Of a DNA stretch of 64,000 bases, positions 51,903-61,792 are shown in pieces (positions within the stretch are counted from its first letter, which is position 1; each line of letters opens with the position of its first letter). A program made the position numbers and the translations under genes. The notes beneath the pieces were generated by a model, which was not told the DNA's origin, ran no database searches, and was given only the letters and a program-made list of their open reading frames with translations. Location: the NCBI RefSeq assembly GCF_001673155.1, contig NZ_LZLE01000227.1, positions 1 through 64,000 on the forward strand, in the 5' to 3' direction. The DNA comes from Mycobacterium sp. 1423905.2 (lineage in GTDB: Bacteria; Actinomycetota; Actinomycetes; Mycobacteriales; Mycobacteriaceae).

Positions 51903-52828
51903 ACCGTCAGCCGATCGACGATGAGAGCTCGCGCGGCGCGGCCTTCCGGAGTGGGCATGAGCGGGTACACGTGCAACGACCCGGGCTGCTCCTGTAATTC
52001 GACTGGTACGCCTGCGGCGCGGGCTCTTTCGGCAAGCACATGCGCGTCGGGGTTGAGCAGGTCGCGCGTACCGGTGAAGATGGTCAGTGCTCCGAGCCCA
52101 GCCAGGTCGGCGGCCAGCGGAGCAACCCGTAGGTCGGTCAACGGCAGATTTGCCCGCCATCGCTCGGCGAACACCAGCAGCGCATCCCGTCCCAGCCATG
52201 GATCGGTCGGCTCCACCGCTGCGATGTCGGGGTTCGTGAGCGACAGGTCCACCACCGGCGATATGAGAATCGTGCGCGGCAGCACTACCCCATGCTGGTC
52301 GCACAACAGCAACGCCGCCGACAACGCGATCTGACCGCCCGCAGAATCCCCCGCCAGGCACACTGGGCCGCCACCGGACACCTGGTCGGCCACCATCTCG
52401 ACGACAGCCGGCACCACCTCCGCCGCCGTGGCGAACGGCACCAGCGGGTAGATCGGGACGACGACGGTCGCCTGAGCTCCGGCCGCGATCTGAGCTACCA
52501 AACGCCAGTGTTGCGCCGTGATTTCGTTCACCCAGGCGCCGCCATGCAGATAGGTGACCGTTCGTTGTGGCGCGCCCGTGCTCGGCGTCACGGTGTAGAT
52601 CGGCCAACTTCCGCGGCGCTGCACCTCGACGACCACGTCGGTGCGCAGCTTGGCCGGCGGACCGTACGGCTGGGGACGCAAGGCGCGCTGGTCGATGTGC
52701 GTCTGCGCGCTCCGCGCGTTCTCGTAGGCGCGCGTCCGGCCGGTGAACCGGAGCAGTACGGGCAGCGCCCGGCTTGCCCAACTGGTCAACGTCCGTCTCC
52801 ATTGCTCAAGTCGGGCAATGGTTCCCAT
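51899..52828 (-). CDS. Alpha/beta hydrolase esterase (HSL family)
   Basis: A 309-residue esterase. The oxyanion motif is YLHGGAWVNEI, the nucleophile elbow GDSAGGQIALS, and late Asp and His residues lie in GTRDLLNPD and GSLHVYPLM. It is close in plan to the esterase at 15116-16051. ATG 52828 overlaps the end of the EchA gene by 43 bases; a later start is possible, but no Shine-Dalgarno decides it. It is the second gene of a four-gene operon. Confidence 0.85.
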   Translation of the reverse strand: MGTIARLEQWRRTLTSWASRALPVLLRFTGRTRAYENARSAQTHIDQRALRPQPYGPPAKLRTDVVVEVQRRGSWPIYTVTPSTGAPQRTVTYLHGGAWVNEITAQHWRLVAQIAAGAQATVVVPIYPLVPFATAAEVVPAVVEMVADQVSGGGPVCLAGDSAGGQIALSAALLLCDQHGVVLPRTILISPVVDLSLTNPDIAAVEPTDPWLGRDALLVFAERWRANLPLTDLRVAPLAADLAGLGALTIFTGTRDLLNPDAHVLAERARAAGVPVELQEQPGSLHVYPLMPTPEGRAARALIVDRLTV

Positions 52829-53631
52829 TGTGCAGATACCGACATCTGCCACCGGGGACTGCGACGTTGCACGAACGCCTCGACACCCTCCCGCGCATCC
52901 ACGCTGCCCATCACCCGATGATGCAGGCGCGTCTCCAGGTCGGCAACCTGTCGCGGCGTATAGCCGCCAATCAAGCTGTCCCACAACAACCGCTTGGTCA
53001 GGGCCGCCGACATCGGTGCCACGTTGACCGCGATGTCACGGGCTACCGCCATCGCGGCATCCAGGACATCGGCGCCGGGCACGACGCGGCTGGCAATCCC
53101 CAAGGCGGCCGCTTCGGTACCGTCGAAAGTCCGCCCGGTCAGCAGCACGTCCGCGGCTACCGCCGCCCCCACCAGATGCGGCAGCGTCCAATGTGCCATG
53201 CAGTCTGGGATGACGCCGCGCCGAACCTGGGCGACAGCGAACTTGGCGTCGACGGCCATGACCCTGATGTCCGCTTGCAACGCAATGGTCATGCCGATGC
53301 CGATGGCATGCCCGTTGACGGCCGCGATGACCGGCTTGCGCAACTCGAACGCGGCCGGATCCGTCGGTGACGCGGTGAACGAGGCATCGGCCGACGGGGC
53401 CTCGAATGGGTTGGCCTTCGTCGAGGAGTCGGTCGTGAAGTCGGCCCCGACGCAGAACGTGTCCCCCGCCCCGGTGAGCACAATCGCGCGCACGGCGTCG
53501 TCGTCGTCACAGTGCCGGTAAGCATCGCTGAGCAGGGCGCCCATTCGGGCGGTGTAGGCATTGCGGCGTTCGGGCCGGTTGAGGGTCAGCACGGCGACTC
53601 CGCCGGTGACCGCGACGGTGACCTCAGCCAT
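52786..53631 (-). CDS. Enoyl-CoA hydratase/isomerase family protein
   Basis: A 281-residue crotonase. GGVAVLTLNRPERRNAYTARM is the first CoA-binding region, GAGDTFCVGADFT the oxyanion-hole region, KPVIAAVNGHAIGIGMTIAL the second, and RRGVIPDCMAHWTLPHLVG holds the usual acidic position. It would hydrate or isomerise an acyl-CoA. ATG 53631 begins the operon EchA-hydrolase-TPR-hotdog, divergent from the flavoprotein gene with a gap of about 110 bases. Confidence 0.9.
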   Translation of the reverse strand: MAEVTVAVTGGVAVLTLNRPERRNAYTARMGALLSDAYRHCDDDDAVRAIVLTGAGDTFCVGADFTTDSSTKANPFEAPSADASFTASPTDPAAFELRKPVIAAVNGHAIGIGMTIALQADIRVMAVDAKFAVAQVRRGVIPDCMAHWTLPHLVGAAVAADVLLTGRTFDGTEAAALGIASRVVPGADVLDAAMAVARDIAVNVAPMSAALTKRLLWDSLIGGYTPRQVADLETRLHHRVMGSVDAREGVEAFVQRRSPRWQMSVSAQWEPLPDLSNGDGR

Positions 53632-53742
53632 GAGACCTCATCCGGGCAAACATACCGATCGTGGACCGTCTCTCGATTGTCCACCCAGGTCAGGCGCTAT
53701 CGTGTCGCAACAGTCCGTTTACCGCGAGCCAGAAGGAGGGTG

Positions 53743-55161
53743 ATGGACGGGGCACCGAAAGGTCTCGAGGCCGACTATCTGGTGGTCGGGGCCGGCGCCA
53801 TGGGGATGGCGTTCACTGACACCCTCATCAGCGACTCCGAGGCCCGCGTCATCATCGTCGACCGCGCCCACCAGCCCGGAGGCCACTGGACCACCGCGTA
53901 TCCCTTCGTGCGGCTGCATCAACCCTCGGCGTATTACGGTGTCAACTCACGAGCATTGGGCAACAACACGATCGACACCGTTGGGTGGAACCAGGGCCTC
54001 AACGAACTAGCTCCGGTCGGCGAGGTTTGCGCCTACTTCGACGCCGTGATGCAACAACAATTCCTCCCCAGTGGCCGGGTCGAGTACTTCCCCATGAGCG
54101 ATTACTTGGGCGACGGCCGGTTCCGCACCTTGGGCGGGACGGAGTACACCGTTACCGTCAAGCGGCGCATCGTCGACGCGACCTACCTGCGTGCCATCGT
54201 GCCGTCGATGCGACCTGCGCCTTATACGGTGGCACCCGGACTGGATTGCATCGCCCCTAATGACCTGCCGAAGTTCGCCAGCCGTGACCGGTACGTGATC
54301 GTTGGGGCCGGCAAGACCAGCATGGACGTCTGCCTATGGCTGTTACGGCACAATGTCGACCCGGACAAACTGACCTGGATCATGCCGCGCGACTCCTGGC
54401 TGATTGATCGAGCCACACTGCAACCCGGACCCAGTTTCATCACCCACTTCCGGGACAACTACGGCGCCACGCTGGAAGCGATCGACGCGGCGACCTCAGC
54501 GCAGGACCTGTTCGACCGCCTGGAGGCGTCGGGCACATTGCTCCGCCTCGACCCGTCCGTGCGCCCGCGCATGTATCGATGTGCGACCGTGTCGCACTTG
54601 GAACTCGAACAATTGCGTCGCATCCGCGACATCGTGCGGATGGGCCACGTTCAGCGCATCGAGCCGACCGCCATAGTGCTAGACGACGGGTCCATCCCGA
54701 CCTCGCCATCCGCCCTGTACATCGACTGCACCGCCGACGGTGCGCCGCAGCAACCAGCCAAGCCGGTGTTCGACGGCGATACCATCACCCTGCAAGCCGT
54801 GCGCGGCTGCCAACAGGTCTTCAGCGCCGCGTTCATCGCTCACGTGGAATCCGCCTACGTAGACGACGCCGTCAAGAACGAACTCTGCGCACCCATTCCT
54901 CACCCGAACGGTGACCTGGACTGGCTGCGCTTGACCCGCTCAGACCTGCGCAACTTTCAGCGCTGGCTGGACGACGAGCAGCTGTTCGAGTGGCTGGCCT
55001 CGGCCCGACTGAACTTGCTTGCCGACCTGCTCCCGCCGCTGTCGCACAAGCCGAGGGTGCGTGAGCGCGTCGTCTCCATGTTCCAAGCCAAGCTCAACAC
55101 GGCCAGCGACAAGCTCGACGCACTGCTCAGCGAGGCCACTGCCCTTGCAGGACAACGCTAG
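53743..55161 (+). CDS. FAD/NAD(P)-binding monooxygenase-like protein
   Basis: A 472-residue flavoprotein. The FAD Rossmann motif VVGAGAMGMAFTDTLI is at the N-terminus, then PGGHWTTAYPFVRLHQPS, and a second nucleotide-binding motif YVIVGAGKTSMDVCLWLL. This is the plan of flavin-containing or Baeyer-Villiger monooxygenases, although the BVMO fingerprint was not found. AAGGAGGG is close before ATG 53743; GTG 53740 is alternative. The thioesterase gene begins directly at its stop, so they are coupled. Confidence 0.83.
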   Translation: MDGAPKGLEADYLVVGAGAMGMAFTDTLISDSEARVIIVDRAHQPGGHWTTAYPFVRLHQPSAYYGVNSRALGNNTIDTVGWNQGLNELAPVGEVCAYFDAVMQQQFLPSGRVEYFPMSDYLGDGRFRTLGGTEYTVTVKRRIVDATYLRAIVPSMRPAPYTVAPGLDCIAPNDLPKFASRDRYVIVGAGKTSMDVCLWLLRHNVDPDKLTWIMPRDSWLIDRATLQPGPSFITHFRDNYGATLEAIDAATSAQDLFDRLEASGTLLRLDPSVRPRMYRCATVSHLELEQLRRIRDIVRMGHVQRIEPTAIVLDDGSIPTSPSALYIDCTADGAPQQPAKPVFDGDTITLQAVRGCQQVFSAAFIAHVESAYVDDAVKNELCAPIPHPNGDLDWLRLTRSDLRNFQRWLDDEQLFEWLASARLNLLADLLPPLSHKPRVRERVVSMFQAKLNTASDKLDALLSEATALAGQR

Positions 55162-55917
55162 ATGACCCACGCTCCCGAAGTCGGCGATCCGCTCGTCCCG
55201 CTACCCGATTCGGGATATGTCTACCGCACCGGTTGGCGCGTGGGCACTTTCGACATCGACGAACACATGAGGCTGCGCCTGGACGCGGTTGCGCGCTACA
55301 TCCAGGAGGTGGGCGCCGAGCATCTCGCCGACGCGGGACTGGCCGAAGTGCATCCGCACTGGGTGGTGCTGCGCACCGTCATCGACGTCATCAAGCCCAT
55401 CGAACTACCCAGCGACATCACCTTCCGTCGTTGGTGCGCCGGACTTTCCACCCGATGGTGTTCGATGCGCGTGCAACTTCAGGGCTCATGCGGAGGTCAG
55501 GTGGAGACCGAGGGGTTCTGGCTGTGCGTCAACAAAGACACCCTCACCCCGTCCCGCCTGTCCGAGGACTGCCTCACCCGGTTCGGCAGCACCACCGAAA
55601 ACCACCGGCTGAAATGGCGACCGTGGTTACCGGGCTCGCCGCTAGACGGTACCGAAACACCGTTTCCGTTGCGCCGCACCGACATCGACCCCTTCGAGCA
55701 TGTGAACAACACCATCTACTGGCACGGGGTGCACGAGATACTCGCCCAGGTGCCCCACTTGAGAGACAGCCCCTATCGCGCCGTGCTGGAGTACCGCAGT
55801 CCGATCAAGTTCGGCGAACTCGTCAGCATCCACTCCCGCCGAGACGGCGACGTCATACATCTGCACTTCGCGGTGAACGGCGACGTGCGCGCTGCGGCGT
55901 TGCTGCGCAAGCTCTAG
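55162..55917 (+). CDS. Acyl-ACP thioesterase-like protein
   Basis: A 251-residue double-hotdog protein. [33 protein letters not shown] and [28 protein letters not shown] give the two hotdog repeats; the HVNNTIYW Asn/His pair is characteristic of plant-type acyl-ACP thioesterases. Mycobacterial relatives have been proposed to release fatty acids from the carrier. ATG 55162 follows directly after the flavoprotein stop. Its end overlaps the convergent aldo-keto reductase by 4 bases. Confidence 0.85.
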   Translation: MTHAPEVGDPLVPLPDSGYVYRTGWRVGTFDIDEHMRLRLDAVARYIQEVGAEHLADAGLAEVHPHWVVLRTVIDVIKPIELPSDITFRRWCAGLSTRWCSMRVQLQGSCGGQVETEGFWLCVNKDTLTPSRLSEDCLTRFGSTTENHRLKWRPWLPGSPLDGTETPFPLRRTDIDPFEHVNNTIYWHGVHEILAQVPHLRDSPYRAVLEYRSPIKFGELVSIHSRRDGDVIHLHFAVNGDVRAAALLRKL

Positions 55918-56888
55918 TCGCGGTCGATCGATTTCATCTGTTCATCGGTGTGGTGTCCCCCGGCGGGCGGAGTCAGCCCATCGAGCCTGGACAGTTGGTC
56001 ATCGGTCAACTCCACGCTGTCTGCTCCCACATTCTCCTCAAGCCGCGCAACGCGTTTGGTGCCCGGGATCGGTACGATGTCGGATCCTTTCGTCAACAGC
56101 CAGGCCAGCGCAACCTGGGCCGGCGTGGCGCCGACCTCGCTACTGATGTCCCGCACCTGGTCGGCGCTACGCAGATTGTGCTCGAAGTTCTCGTCGCTGA
56201 ACCGCGGATTGGCCTTGCGGAAGTCGCTGTCGGGAAGATCCGCGGTGGATCGGATCGCACCGGTCAAAAAACCTCGGCCCAGCGGCGAGTACGCGACGAA
56301 TCCGATGCCCAGTTCACGAAGCAGCGGGAGCACGCCGTCTTCGGGATCGCGGGTCCACAGCGAATACTCCGACTGCACGGCGGTGATGGGGTGCACGGCG
56401 TGTGCTCGCCGGATCGTCTGCACCCCCACTTCGGACAGGCCGATGTGTCGGATCTTTCCCTCGGTGACCAACTCGGCCAACACGCCGACCGTCTCTTCGA
56501 TCGGGGTGCCGCGGTCCAGGCGGTGTTGGTAGTACAGGTCGATATGGTCGGTCGCCAGCCGTCGCAGCGAACCTTCAACGGCCACGCGGATATTCGGTGG
56601 ACTGCTGTCCAAACCGTTGCGGCCGGTGTGGGAGATCAAGCCGAATTTGGTAGCCAGTAGTACCTGGTCTCTGCGACCTCGCAGAGCACGAGCTAGCAAC
56701 TCCTCGTTGATGAAGGGGCCGTACACCTCAGCGGTGTCAATCAGCGTCACGCCGAGGTCGATGGCCCGGTGTATCGTGCGGATCGATTCTTCGTCGTCAC
56801 TACCGGCGCCGGCATAAGCCGCTGACATACCCATGGCTCCAAGGCCGATGCGTCCCACCGTCAACTCACCCAGGTGCGCTTGTCTCAT
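55914..56888 (-). CDS. Aldo/keto reductase
   Basis: A 324-residue aldo-keto reductase. The catalytic set is visible: [10 protein letters not shown] (Asp, Tyr), LATKFGL (Lys) and DLYYQHRLD (His). [17 protein letters not shown] and PIPGTKRV bind NADPH. It reduces aldehydes or ketones; the substrate is unknown. ATG 56888 is the family-like start; the longer frame to 57032 overlaps the divergent acyltransferase. This intact gene contrasts with the 26-codon remnant at 31730. Confidence 0.92.
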   Translation of the reverse strand: MRQAHLGELTVGRIGLGAMGMSAAYAGAGSDDEESIRTIHRAIDLGVTLIDTAEVYGPFINEELLARALRGRRDQVLLATKFGLISHTGRNGLDSSPPNIRVAVEGSLRRLATDHIDLYYQHRLDRGTPIEETVGVLAELVTEGKIRHIGLSEVGVQTIRRAHAVHPITAVQSEYSLWTRDPEDGVLPLLRELGIGFVAYSPLGRGFLTGAIRSTADLPDSDFRKANPRFSDENFEHNLRSADQVRDISSEVGATPAQVALAWLLTKGSDIVPIPGTKRVARLEENVGADSVELTDDQLSRLDGLTPPAGGHHTDEQMKSIDRD

Positions 56889-56929
56889 GTCGCCATTGTG
56901 GTACGGCCAAGCCCATGGCCGCTGACGGG

Positions 56930-56935
56930 TACCCT
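56930..56935 (+). promoter_or_regulatory. -10 hexamer for leaderless acyltransferase mRNA
   Basis: TACCCT fits TANNNT and ends 7 bases before GTG 56943, which lacks a Shine-Dalgarno. A leaderless transcript is likely and decides the start. Confidence 0.45.
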
Positions 56936-56942
56936 CGCGCTT

Positions 56943-58274
56943 GTGCAGAAGGTCCAAGTCGCTGCGCCGGCGCGCATTCTGGCGGTGGACTTCTATCGCG
57001 TCTCCGGTGTGATCCTGATCGTGCTCGGTCATTGGACCGCGGCGTCGGTGACCTACCGCGATGGCTATTTCGGGCGAGAGAACCCGCTTGTCGACCAGCC
57101 GTGGACGCAGTGGTTGACTTGGCCGTTCCAGGCTGTTCCGGTGTTTTTCCTAGTGGCTGGTTACGCGGGTGCTGTGTCATGGCAGCACCACAATGCCTTC
57201 GGTGGTGTAACCGGGCAGCACTGGCTGCGCCGCCGGCTGGCTCGGGTGCTGGGACCTACAGCGGTCTATGTCGGGTTGGTCTCCGCCGTTGTGGTGGTGC
57301 TGGCAATCATGCGGGCGCCGGGCTCGTTGCTGGAGTACGCGGGGTGGGCCGTGGCCATGCACCTATGGTTTCTTGCCGTCTACGTGTTGGTGGTGTTACT
57401 CACGCCAGTTGCCGTTGCGGCACAGCAACGTTGGGGACTGCTGGTCCCGGCGGTGCTCGCCGTTGTGGTAGCCGCGGTGGACGTAGCTTCTCTTGCCGGC
57501 CACCTCTCGGCCCTGGGCTGGCTCAACTACCTGGTGTGCTGGGGCGCGCTCTATCAGCTCGGGATCGCCTGGCACCAAGGCGGGTTCGCCGGCCGCAGAC
57601 CGATAGTGTTGGTGGTCGGCGCCGCGCTTGCCCTGACCGCACTGCTGTGGCCCGGCCCGTATCCGGTCAGCATGATCGGAGTTCCCGGGCAAGCCGTGCA
57701 GAACACGACGCCGCCGTCGATCGCGATGTTGGCGTTCGGATGTACACAGGCCGGAGTGGCGATGGCGCTGGCGCCCCTACTCAACCGCATGCTGCGCTCG
57801 GCTGTTGCTCGACGACTCGTGGCCACTGCCAATACCAACGTGATGTCGCTGTACCTGTGGCACATGCTGCCCGTGGTGATCGTCGCGGTCGTCGGTTACC
57901 CGGCCGGGTTGTTGCCGCAGCCCCCCGAGGGCACCGGGCAGTGGTGGCTCGCCCGGCTCGAGTGGGTGGTCATCCTGAGCGTCGTGACGGCGGTGGAAAT
58001 GGTGTTGTTGTGGTTGCTCAGGCGCTTTTTCGCCGCACCACTGCCCATAGTCGAAGTTTCGATGTCGGACCGCTGGACCGGCCCGTCGCTGGTAATGGGG
58101 GCCGCCCTGACGGCCTCCGCTCTCGGCTTTCTTGCCGCAGCGGGTTTTGCGCCGGACGGGCGATTCCACTGGGTGACCGCGATTGTCTTCGGTGGCGGGC
58201 TGGTCCTGGTCGCGTTAACCGGCACTCGATCCGCCGGTCGCCGTGAGGAGTCTAACGAGCACCCAACTGGGTAA
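56943..58274 (+). CDS. Membrane acyltransferase (acyltransferase family 3)
   Basis: A 443-residue protein with ten or eleven membrane helices. [20 protein letters not shown] is the N-terminal signature (with the Arg and His typical of the AT3 family); [15 protein letters not shown] and [15 protein letters not shown] follow. AT3 proteins O-acylate sugars or lipids in the envelope. GTG 56943 is preferred to 56874 because a -10 lies just before it and the longer frame overlaps the divergent gene. Confidence 0.83.
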   Translation: MQKVQVAAPARILAVDFYRVSGVILIVLGHWTAASVTYRDGYFGRENPLVDQPWTQWLTWPFQAVPVFFLVAGYAGAVSWQHHNAFGGVTGQHWLRRRLARVLGPTAVYVGLVSAVVVVLAIMRAPGSLLEYAGWAVAMHLWFLAVYVLVVLLTPVAVAAQQRWGLLVPAVLAVVVAAVDVASLAGHLSALGWLNYLVCWGALYQLGIAWHQGGFAGRRPIVLVVGAALALTALLWPGPYPVSMIGVPGQAVQNTTPPSIAMLAFGCTQAGVAMALAPLLNRMLRSAVARRLVATANTNVMSLYLWHMLPVVIVAVVGYPAGLLPQPPEGTGQWWLARLEWVVILSVVTAVEMVLLWLLRRFFAAPLPIVEVSMSDRWTGPSLVMGAALTASALGFLAAAGFAPDGRFHWVTAIVFGGGLVLVALTGTRSAGRREESNEHPTG

Positions 58275-58312
58275 CCCGTGGGCGAACACAGACACACGAC
58301 GGGATGGTGGCA

Positions 58313-60112
58313 ATGACGACTCAGGTCGGCGACTTTCTGCTCGAGCGGCTACGCGACTGGGGTGTAACGCACGTATTCGGCTACCCGGGTGACGGAATCA
58401 ATGGGCTGCTGGGGGCTTGGGGACGCGCCGACAACAACCCGATGTTCATCCAGGCGCGACATGAAGAGATGGCCGCCTTCCAGGCTGTCGGTTATGCCAA
58501 GTTCAGCGGCCAGGTCGGCGTTTGCACGGCGACATCCGGCCCAGGTGCGATCCATCTGCTGAACGGCCTGTACGACGCCAAGCTGGACCGCGTACCCGTG
58601 GTGGCCATCGTCGGCCAGACCGAACGCACGGCGATCGGCGGCTGGTACCAACAGGAAGTCGACCTGTTGAGCCTGTACAAAGACGTCGCCAGCGACTTCG
58701 TCGAAATGGTCACCGTTCCCGAACAGCTGCCCAACGTGCTTGATCGCGCCATCCGCACCGCGCTGGCCCGCCGGGCACCGACCGCCTTGATCATCCCCGG
58801 CGACGTCCAAGAACTCGAATACACCCCTCCCGCACACAAGTTCAAGATGGTCCCCTCCAGCCTCGGGGTCGAACAGGCCGCGGTCGAGCCGTCACCTGAG
58901 GGACTGCGGCAGGCCGCCGAGGTGCTCAACGCCGGTGAACGCGTCGCCATGCTCATCGGGTGCGGGGCACGCTCTGCGGTCGACGAGGTCACCGAACTCG
59001 CCGACGTCCTGGGTTCCGGGGTGGCCAAGGCGCTCCTGGGCAAGGACGTGCTGTCGGATGAATTACCTTGGGTGACAGGCGCAATCGGCCTACTTGGCAC
59101 CAGGCCGAGTTATGAAATGATGCGCGACTGCGACACCTTGCTGATGATCGGATCCAACTTCCCTTACTCGCAATTCCTGCCGGACTATGGTTCGGCGCGC
59201 GGTGTGCAGATCGACATCGACCCCGCGGTGATCGGAATGCGTTACCCCAACGAGGTCAACCTCGTCGGCGACGCCGCCGCGACGATCCGCGCGTTGTTAC
59301 CTCTGCTGCAACGCAAAACCGATCGGTCCTGGCGGGAGAAGATCGAGCGGAATGTGGCTCGCTGGTGGGAAACCATGGCGATGGAAGCCAACGTGTCCGC
59401 CGATCCGATCAACCCGATGCGGTTGTTCGCCGAACTGTCACCCAAGTTGCCCGACAACGCCATCGTCACCGCCGACTCGGGCTCAGGCACCAATTGGTAT
59501 GCGCGACAATTGAAGTTCCGCGCTGGAATCCGCGGGTCTCTGTCCGGAACGCTGGCCACCATGGGACCCGCGGTACCGTACGCCATCGGCGCGAAGTTCG
59601 CGCACCCGGACCGGCCGGTGATCGCCTTCCCCGGTGACGGGGCCATGCAGATGAACGGGCTGGCCGAACTCATCACGATCGCGCGCTACTGGACGCAATG
59701 GCAGGACCCGCGCCTGGTCATCGCGGTGCTGCACAACAACGACCTCAATCAGGTCACCTGGGAGATGCGGGCCATGGGCGGCGCCCCGAAGTTCGCCGAG
59801 TCCCAGACCCTACCCGATGTCGATTACGCCGCGTTCGCCGCCACCCTTGGCCTGGGTCATGCCACCCTGACCGATCCGGATGACATCGCCCCCGCATGGG
59901 ATCGCGCCCTGCAGTCCGACCGCCCCACCCTGTTGGACGTGCATTGCGATCCCAACATCCCTCCGGTGCCTCCGCACGCCACTCTGGAACAGATGAAAGC
60001 AACCGCCGGCGCGGTGCTTCGCGGTGACGAAGACTCCATCGCCATGATCAAGGAGGGGCTCAAGGTCAAGGCACAGGAGTTTTTGCCGCACCGGGGTAGC
60101 GGTCACCCATGA
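58313..60112 (+). CDS. ThDP-dependent enzyme (pyruvate oxidase/acetolactate synthase type)
   Basis: A 599-residue ThDP enzyme with the three-domain layout. The N-terminal PYR domain has VFGYPGDGINGLLGAW and the key Glu in FIQARHEEMAAFQ; the C-terminal domain has ADSGSGTNWYARQLKF and the ThDP/Mg motif GDGAMQMNGLAEL ending LHNNDLNQVTWEMR. It is annotated in mycobacteria as a thiamine-requiring protein; pyruvate oxidase or decarboxylase activity is likely, the substrate unproven. ATG 58313 or 58304 is the start. It is preceded closely by the acyltransferase gene. Confidence 0.88.
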   Translation: MTTQVGDFLLERLRDWGVTHVFGYPGDGINGLLGAWGRADNNPMFIQARHEEMAAFQAVGYAKFSGQVGVCTATSGPGAIHLLNGLYDAKLDRVPVVAIVGQTERTAIGGWYQQEVDLLSLYKDVASDFVEMVTVPEQLPNVLDRAIRTALARRAPTALIIPGDVQELEYTPPAHKFKMVPSSLGVEQAAVEPSPEGLRQAAEVLNAGERVAMLIGCGARSAVDEVTELADVLGSGVAKALLGKDVLSDELPWVTGAIGLLGTRPSYEMMRDCDTLLMIGSNFPYSQFLPDYGSARGVQIDIDPAVIGMRYPNEVNLVGDAAATIRALLPLLQRKTDRSWREKIERNVARWWETMAMEANVSADPINPMRLFAELSPKLPDNAIVTADSGSGTNWYARQLKFRAGIRGSLSGTLATMGPAVPYAIGAKFAHPDRPVIAFPGDGAMQMNGLAELITIARYWTQWQDPRLVIAVLHNNDLNQVTWEMRAMGGAPKFAESQTLPDVDYAAFAATLGLGHATLTDPDDIAPAWDRALQSDRPTLLDVHCDPNIPPVPPHATLEQMKATAGAVLRGDEDSIAMIKEGLKVKAQEFLPHRGSGHP

Positions 60113-60320
60113 GCGGAAATTTGCCCTGATCATCGGGCCCTACCTGCGGTGATCGAACGCACATGTTTGAGGAATCAGCCAATCGGAAACCCCTGTGATC
60201 GCAGGGCGAAATCGTGGACTGAGACGTGAACAACGTCGTCGCGCACTCAGGACCGTACCTGTTGGCTGAGCGCAATCTTGCGGAGCGCGAGGCTGAGTAT
60301 TCAGCAATAGGGAGGAATGC

Positions 60321-60554
60321 ATGTCTGACAAGAGCGGCCCCGCAGAGGGCGTTGAAGGTGTCGTCGAGGGCGTCAAGGGCAAGGCCAAGGAAGTTATCGG
60401 TGCCGTGGCCGGCCAAGACGACCTGAAGCGCGAAGGCCAGGCGCAGCAGGACAAGGCGGACGCCCAGCGTGACGCGGCCGAGAAGGAAGCTCAGGCGGAG
60501 GCAGCCCGCGGCGGTGCCGACGCTGCCGAGCAGAAGCAGAAGGCCAACCAGTAG
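60321..60554 (+). CDS. CsbD-family stress protein
   Basis: A 77-residue hydrophilic protein with GGGAGG before ATG 60321. EGVVEGVKGKAKEVIGAVAGQDDLKREGQAQQDKADAQRD is the CsbD signature, followed by a run rich in Ala, Glu and Lys. CsbD proteins are induced by general stress and are largely disordered; their role is unknown. A strong terminator follows, so it ends a transcript. Confidence 0.9.
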   Translation: MSDKSGPAEGVEGVVEGVKGKAKEVIGAVAGQDDLKREGQAQQDKADAQRDAAEKEAQAEAARGGADAAEQKQKANQ

Positions 60555-60567
60555 AGCTTGACGCGAA

Positions 60568-60602
60568 GAATGGGCCCAGTCCGATAAGGACTGGGCCCAT
60601 TC
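60568..60602. terminator. Strong hairpin terminator after csbD-like gene
   Basis: A perfect 15-bp stem: GAATGGGCCCAGTCC, loop GATAA, GGACTGGGCCCATTC. A T-rich stretch (CTTTTTC) follows on the plus strand. It lies between convergent genes and could act on both. Confidence 0.88.
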
Positions 60603-60620
60603 GCGTTGCTATGCCTTTTT

Positions 60621-61295
60621 CTATGCCTTAGTGACGAGTTGACCGATCGGCGACTCGTCGATCTTCGCCAACAGTTCCGCGGGATTTTCGAAGATGACTG
60701 CGGCGCCGGCATTTCCGAGCTCGTCGCGGGAAACTCCGCCGCACAGCACACCGATGCACTTCAAGTCGGCGCGAGCACATGCTTCGGCATCCCAGATAGC
60801 GTCCCCGACGAAGACCGCCTGCTCGGCCGTCACGCCCGCGCGTTCCAGTGCGACATGGATGATGTCCGGCTTCGGTTTGGCGGTATCAACGTCCTCAGAG
60901 GAGGTCACCTCGGACACCAAGTCGTCGCTGTCGAGAACCTCGCGCAACACCGCTAATTCGTCTTCGGGAGCCGACGTGGCGAGTACCACCTGCAGACCCA
61001 GATCGGCTACCCGGCGCAGCAATTCACGCGCCCCCGGCAACGGGCGCAGCAGCGGCGTTGCTTCCTTGTAATAGCGGGAGTGCAGGTCTTTGAGCTCGCT
61101 CTGCACGTCCTCCGGCGCGTCGTCGGAAAGCGCTTTCACCAGGGTTGACCCGTCCATGCCAATGGACCGGTGGATGCGCCACGTCTCGACGTAGAGGCCC
61201 ACCTCACCGAAGGCCCGCTGCCAGGCGTGGATATGTAGATAGTTGCTGTCGACCAGAGTTCCGTCTACGTCGAACAGTACGGATGGCTGTGCCAA
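60621..61295 (-). CDS. HAD-family phosphatase
   Basis: A 224-residue haloacid-dehalogenase-fold phosphatase. The catalytic DVDGTLVDSN is at the N-terminus (motif I), the Ser/Thr in LATSAPED is motif II, and KPKPD with FVGDAIWDAEACARA gives motifs III and IV. The cap domain is helical, as in phosphoglycolate phosphatases and beta-phosphoglucomutases. The substrate is unknown. The start is 20 bases after the stop of the membrane gene at 61316. Confidence 0.9.
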   Translation of the reverse strand: MAQPSVLFDVDGTLVDSNYLHIHAWQRAFGEVGLYVETWRIHRSIGMDGSTLVKALSDDAPEDVQSELKDLHSRYYKEATPLLRPLPGARELLRRVADLGLQVVLATSAPEDELAVLREVLDSDDLVSEVTSSEDVDTAKPKPDIIHVALERAGVTAEQAVFVGDAIWDAEACARADLKCIGVLCGGVSRDELGNAGAAVIFENPAELLAKIDESPIGQLVTKA

Positions 61296-61315
61296 TTCGA
61301 TTACCGTGCAATCAC

Positions 61316-61693
61316 TTAGAAGACCAGGGCGGTGATCGCCAGGTCAGCGACCAACAGGGCTATACCTACCAGGGGAACGATAACGCCCCACCGACGCTTC
61401 GCGGTGAAGAACGAGGCGACGATGGTCAGTACCGCGACCACGGGCGCACCGTAGAACAGGACACCGTAGAGCAAACCGCTAGGGCCCAGGTGGGGGCATT
61501 GGGCCGCGCTGCAGGCCGCGACGCTCATCGCCGCACCCACTGCGAAGATCATCACCAGGATGGCTGCCGGGACAGTTAGCAGCGCCAGCACCCAGTTGAG
61601 CACCGCACGCCGCCGTTCACCGTGGCCGGTGTGGGGCGGTTGGGCGGGTTCGGCGGCGAGCACGTTAGTGGCCTCTTGGTTCTGCACGCTCAT
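61316..61693 (-). CDS. Small membrane protein
   Basis: A 125-residue protein. The N-terminus is Gln/Glu/Pro-rich and the rest has three or four helices (VLALLTVPAAILVMIFAVG, GLLYGVLFYGAPVVAVLTIV, IVPLVGIALLVADLAITAL). A Cys pair in AACSAAQCPH may form a disulfide outside the membrane. ATG 61693 has AGGAGG-like sequence upstream. It precedes the HAD gene by 20 bases; no family is recognised. Confidence 0.72.
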   Translation of the reverse strand: MSVQNQEATNVLAAEPAQPPHTGHGERRRAVLNWVLALLTVPAAILVMIFAVGAAMSVAACSAAQCPHLGPSGLLYGVLFYGAPVVAVLTIVASFFTAKRRWGVIVPLVGIALLVADLAITALVF

Positions 61694-61792
61694 CAGCGCC
61701 TCCTTCGTGGCTGTCCAACGTTTGGGTTTCGACTACCCATGTCGACGGACCTGAAACCTGGCTCGGTGCCGTGCCGTTGCTCACAGCAGCGG

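Noticed and set aside
52829-52984. Extended N-terminus of the alpha/beta hydrolase up to 52984
   Set aside because: It lies wholly inside the EchA gene and has no family-like sequence.
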